Part shown: positions 12,824 through 12,879 of the stretch, piece by piece
Position numbering within the stretch: position 1 is the stretch's first letter
Layout: every line of letters starts with the position of its first letter
Origin: JAWWPG01 sp038232255
GTDB taxonomy: Bacteria > Actinomycetota > Actinomycetes > Propionibacteriales > Nocardioidaceae
DNA length: 12,879 nucleotides
Reading direction: 5' to 3'
Assembly: GCA_038232255.1 (NCBI GenBank)
Contig: JBBSIF010000076.1
Location: forward strand, 1 to 12,879
Position numbers and translations under genes: made by a program
Notes under the pieces: model-generated
Seen by the model: only the letters and a program-made list of their open reading frames with translations
What the model was told of the DNA's origin: nothing
The model's database searches: none

Positions 12824-12879
12824 TCAGCGGTCGGAGTTCACCGCCCAGCTCCGGCCGCCGTCGCTCGAGACCATCAGCG
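12824..12879 (-). CDS. C-terminal end of an Asp-box (BNR-repeat) protein, partial
   Basis: Reading leftward from the right edge, the frame gives LMVSSDGGRSWAVNSDR and a TGA at 12826-12824. SSDGGRSW matches the Asp-box consensus S-x-D-x-G-x-[TS]-W, the turn motif of BNR beta-propellers seen in sialidases and in secreted or photosystem-assembly-like propeller proteins. Only the last 17 residues are present, so the enzyme or binding role cannot be told. The frame is supported by the motif together with G/C third positions. It is convergent with the CNNM gene. Confidence 0.6.
   Translation of the reverse strand, partial: LMVSSDGGRSWAVNSDR

Noticed and set aside
1..12879. A defence, toxin-antitoxin, secondary-metabolite or phage system
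   Set aside because: I checked each gene for nuclease, methylase, helicase, toxin, integrase, NRPS/PKS or capsid features and saw none; the genes are metabolic, wall or transport types in steady GC content.

Overview
The window is high-GC chromosomal DNA from an actinobacterium. Coding codons end almost always in G or C, GTG starts are common, and the gene families (GuaB1-type GMP reductase, Tat-exported amidase, homodimeric NADP isocitrate dehydrogenase, GcvT-family FAD oxidoreductase) fit the Nocardioides/Propionibacteriales side of the phylum. That placement is inference from gene content; no rRNA or other marker is present.

Layout, left to right. (1) 1-104, minus: N-terminus of an FAD-dependent oxidoreductase, preceded by a promoter-like pair and two inverted repeats that look like operators. 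(2) 332-2296, minus: a secreted two-module peptidoglycan hydrolase with a Tat signal, a lysozyme/SLT-like segment, a zinc amidase and an SH3-like tail. (3) 2413-2532: two near-identical hairpins directly downstream of mdh. (4) mdh (minus) and icd (plus) are divergent, with a CTTGATGTCAAG palindrome upstream of icd; together they form a small TCA-cycle locus. (5) guaB1 (plus, CBS-domain GMP reductase) overlaps the 3' end of galK (minus) by 11 bp; galK follows a VOC-fold gene 15 bp upstream on the same strand. (6) A gene of unknown function with a coiled-coil C-terminus (plus, 8014-8865) starts 17 bp from the VOC gene and shares a CTAG stop with the next gene. (7) Two paralogous double-domain GNAT acetyltransferases (minus) are joined by a GTGA stop/start overlap. 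(8) A CNNM/CorC-type membrane protein with CBS domains (plus). (9) A convergent intergenic region with two 44-bp hairpin repeats, then the last 17 residues of a minus-strand Asp-box (BNR) protein.

Coding density is very high and no stretch over 300 bp lacks a gene. Nothing suggests a mobile element, phage, CRISPR array, RNA gene or defence island. The genes are mostly housekeeping (central carbon metabolism, purine salvage, galactose phosphorylation, cell wall, ion homeostasis). The most unusual signals are non-coding: two independent tandem pairs of hairpins at gene 3' ends, the candidate operators, and possible leaderless starts. I see no convincing new multi-gene system.
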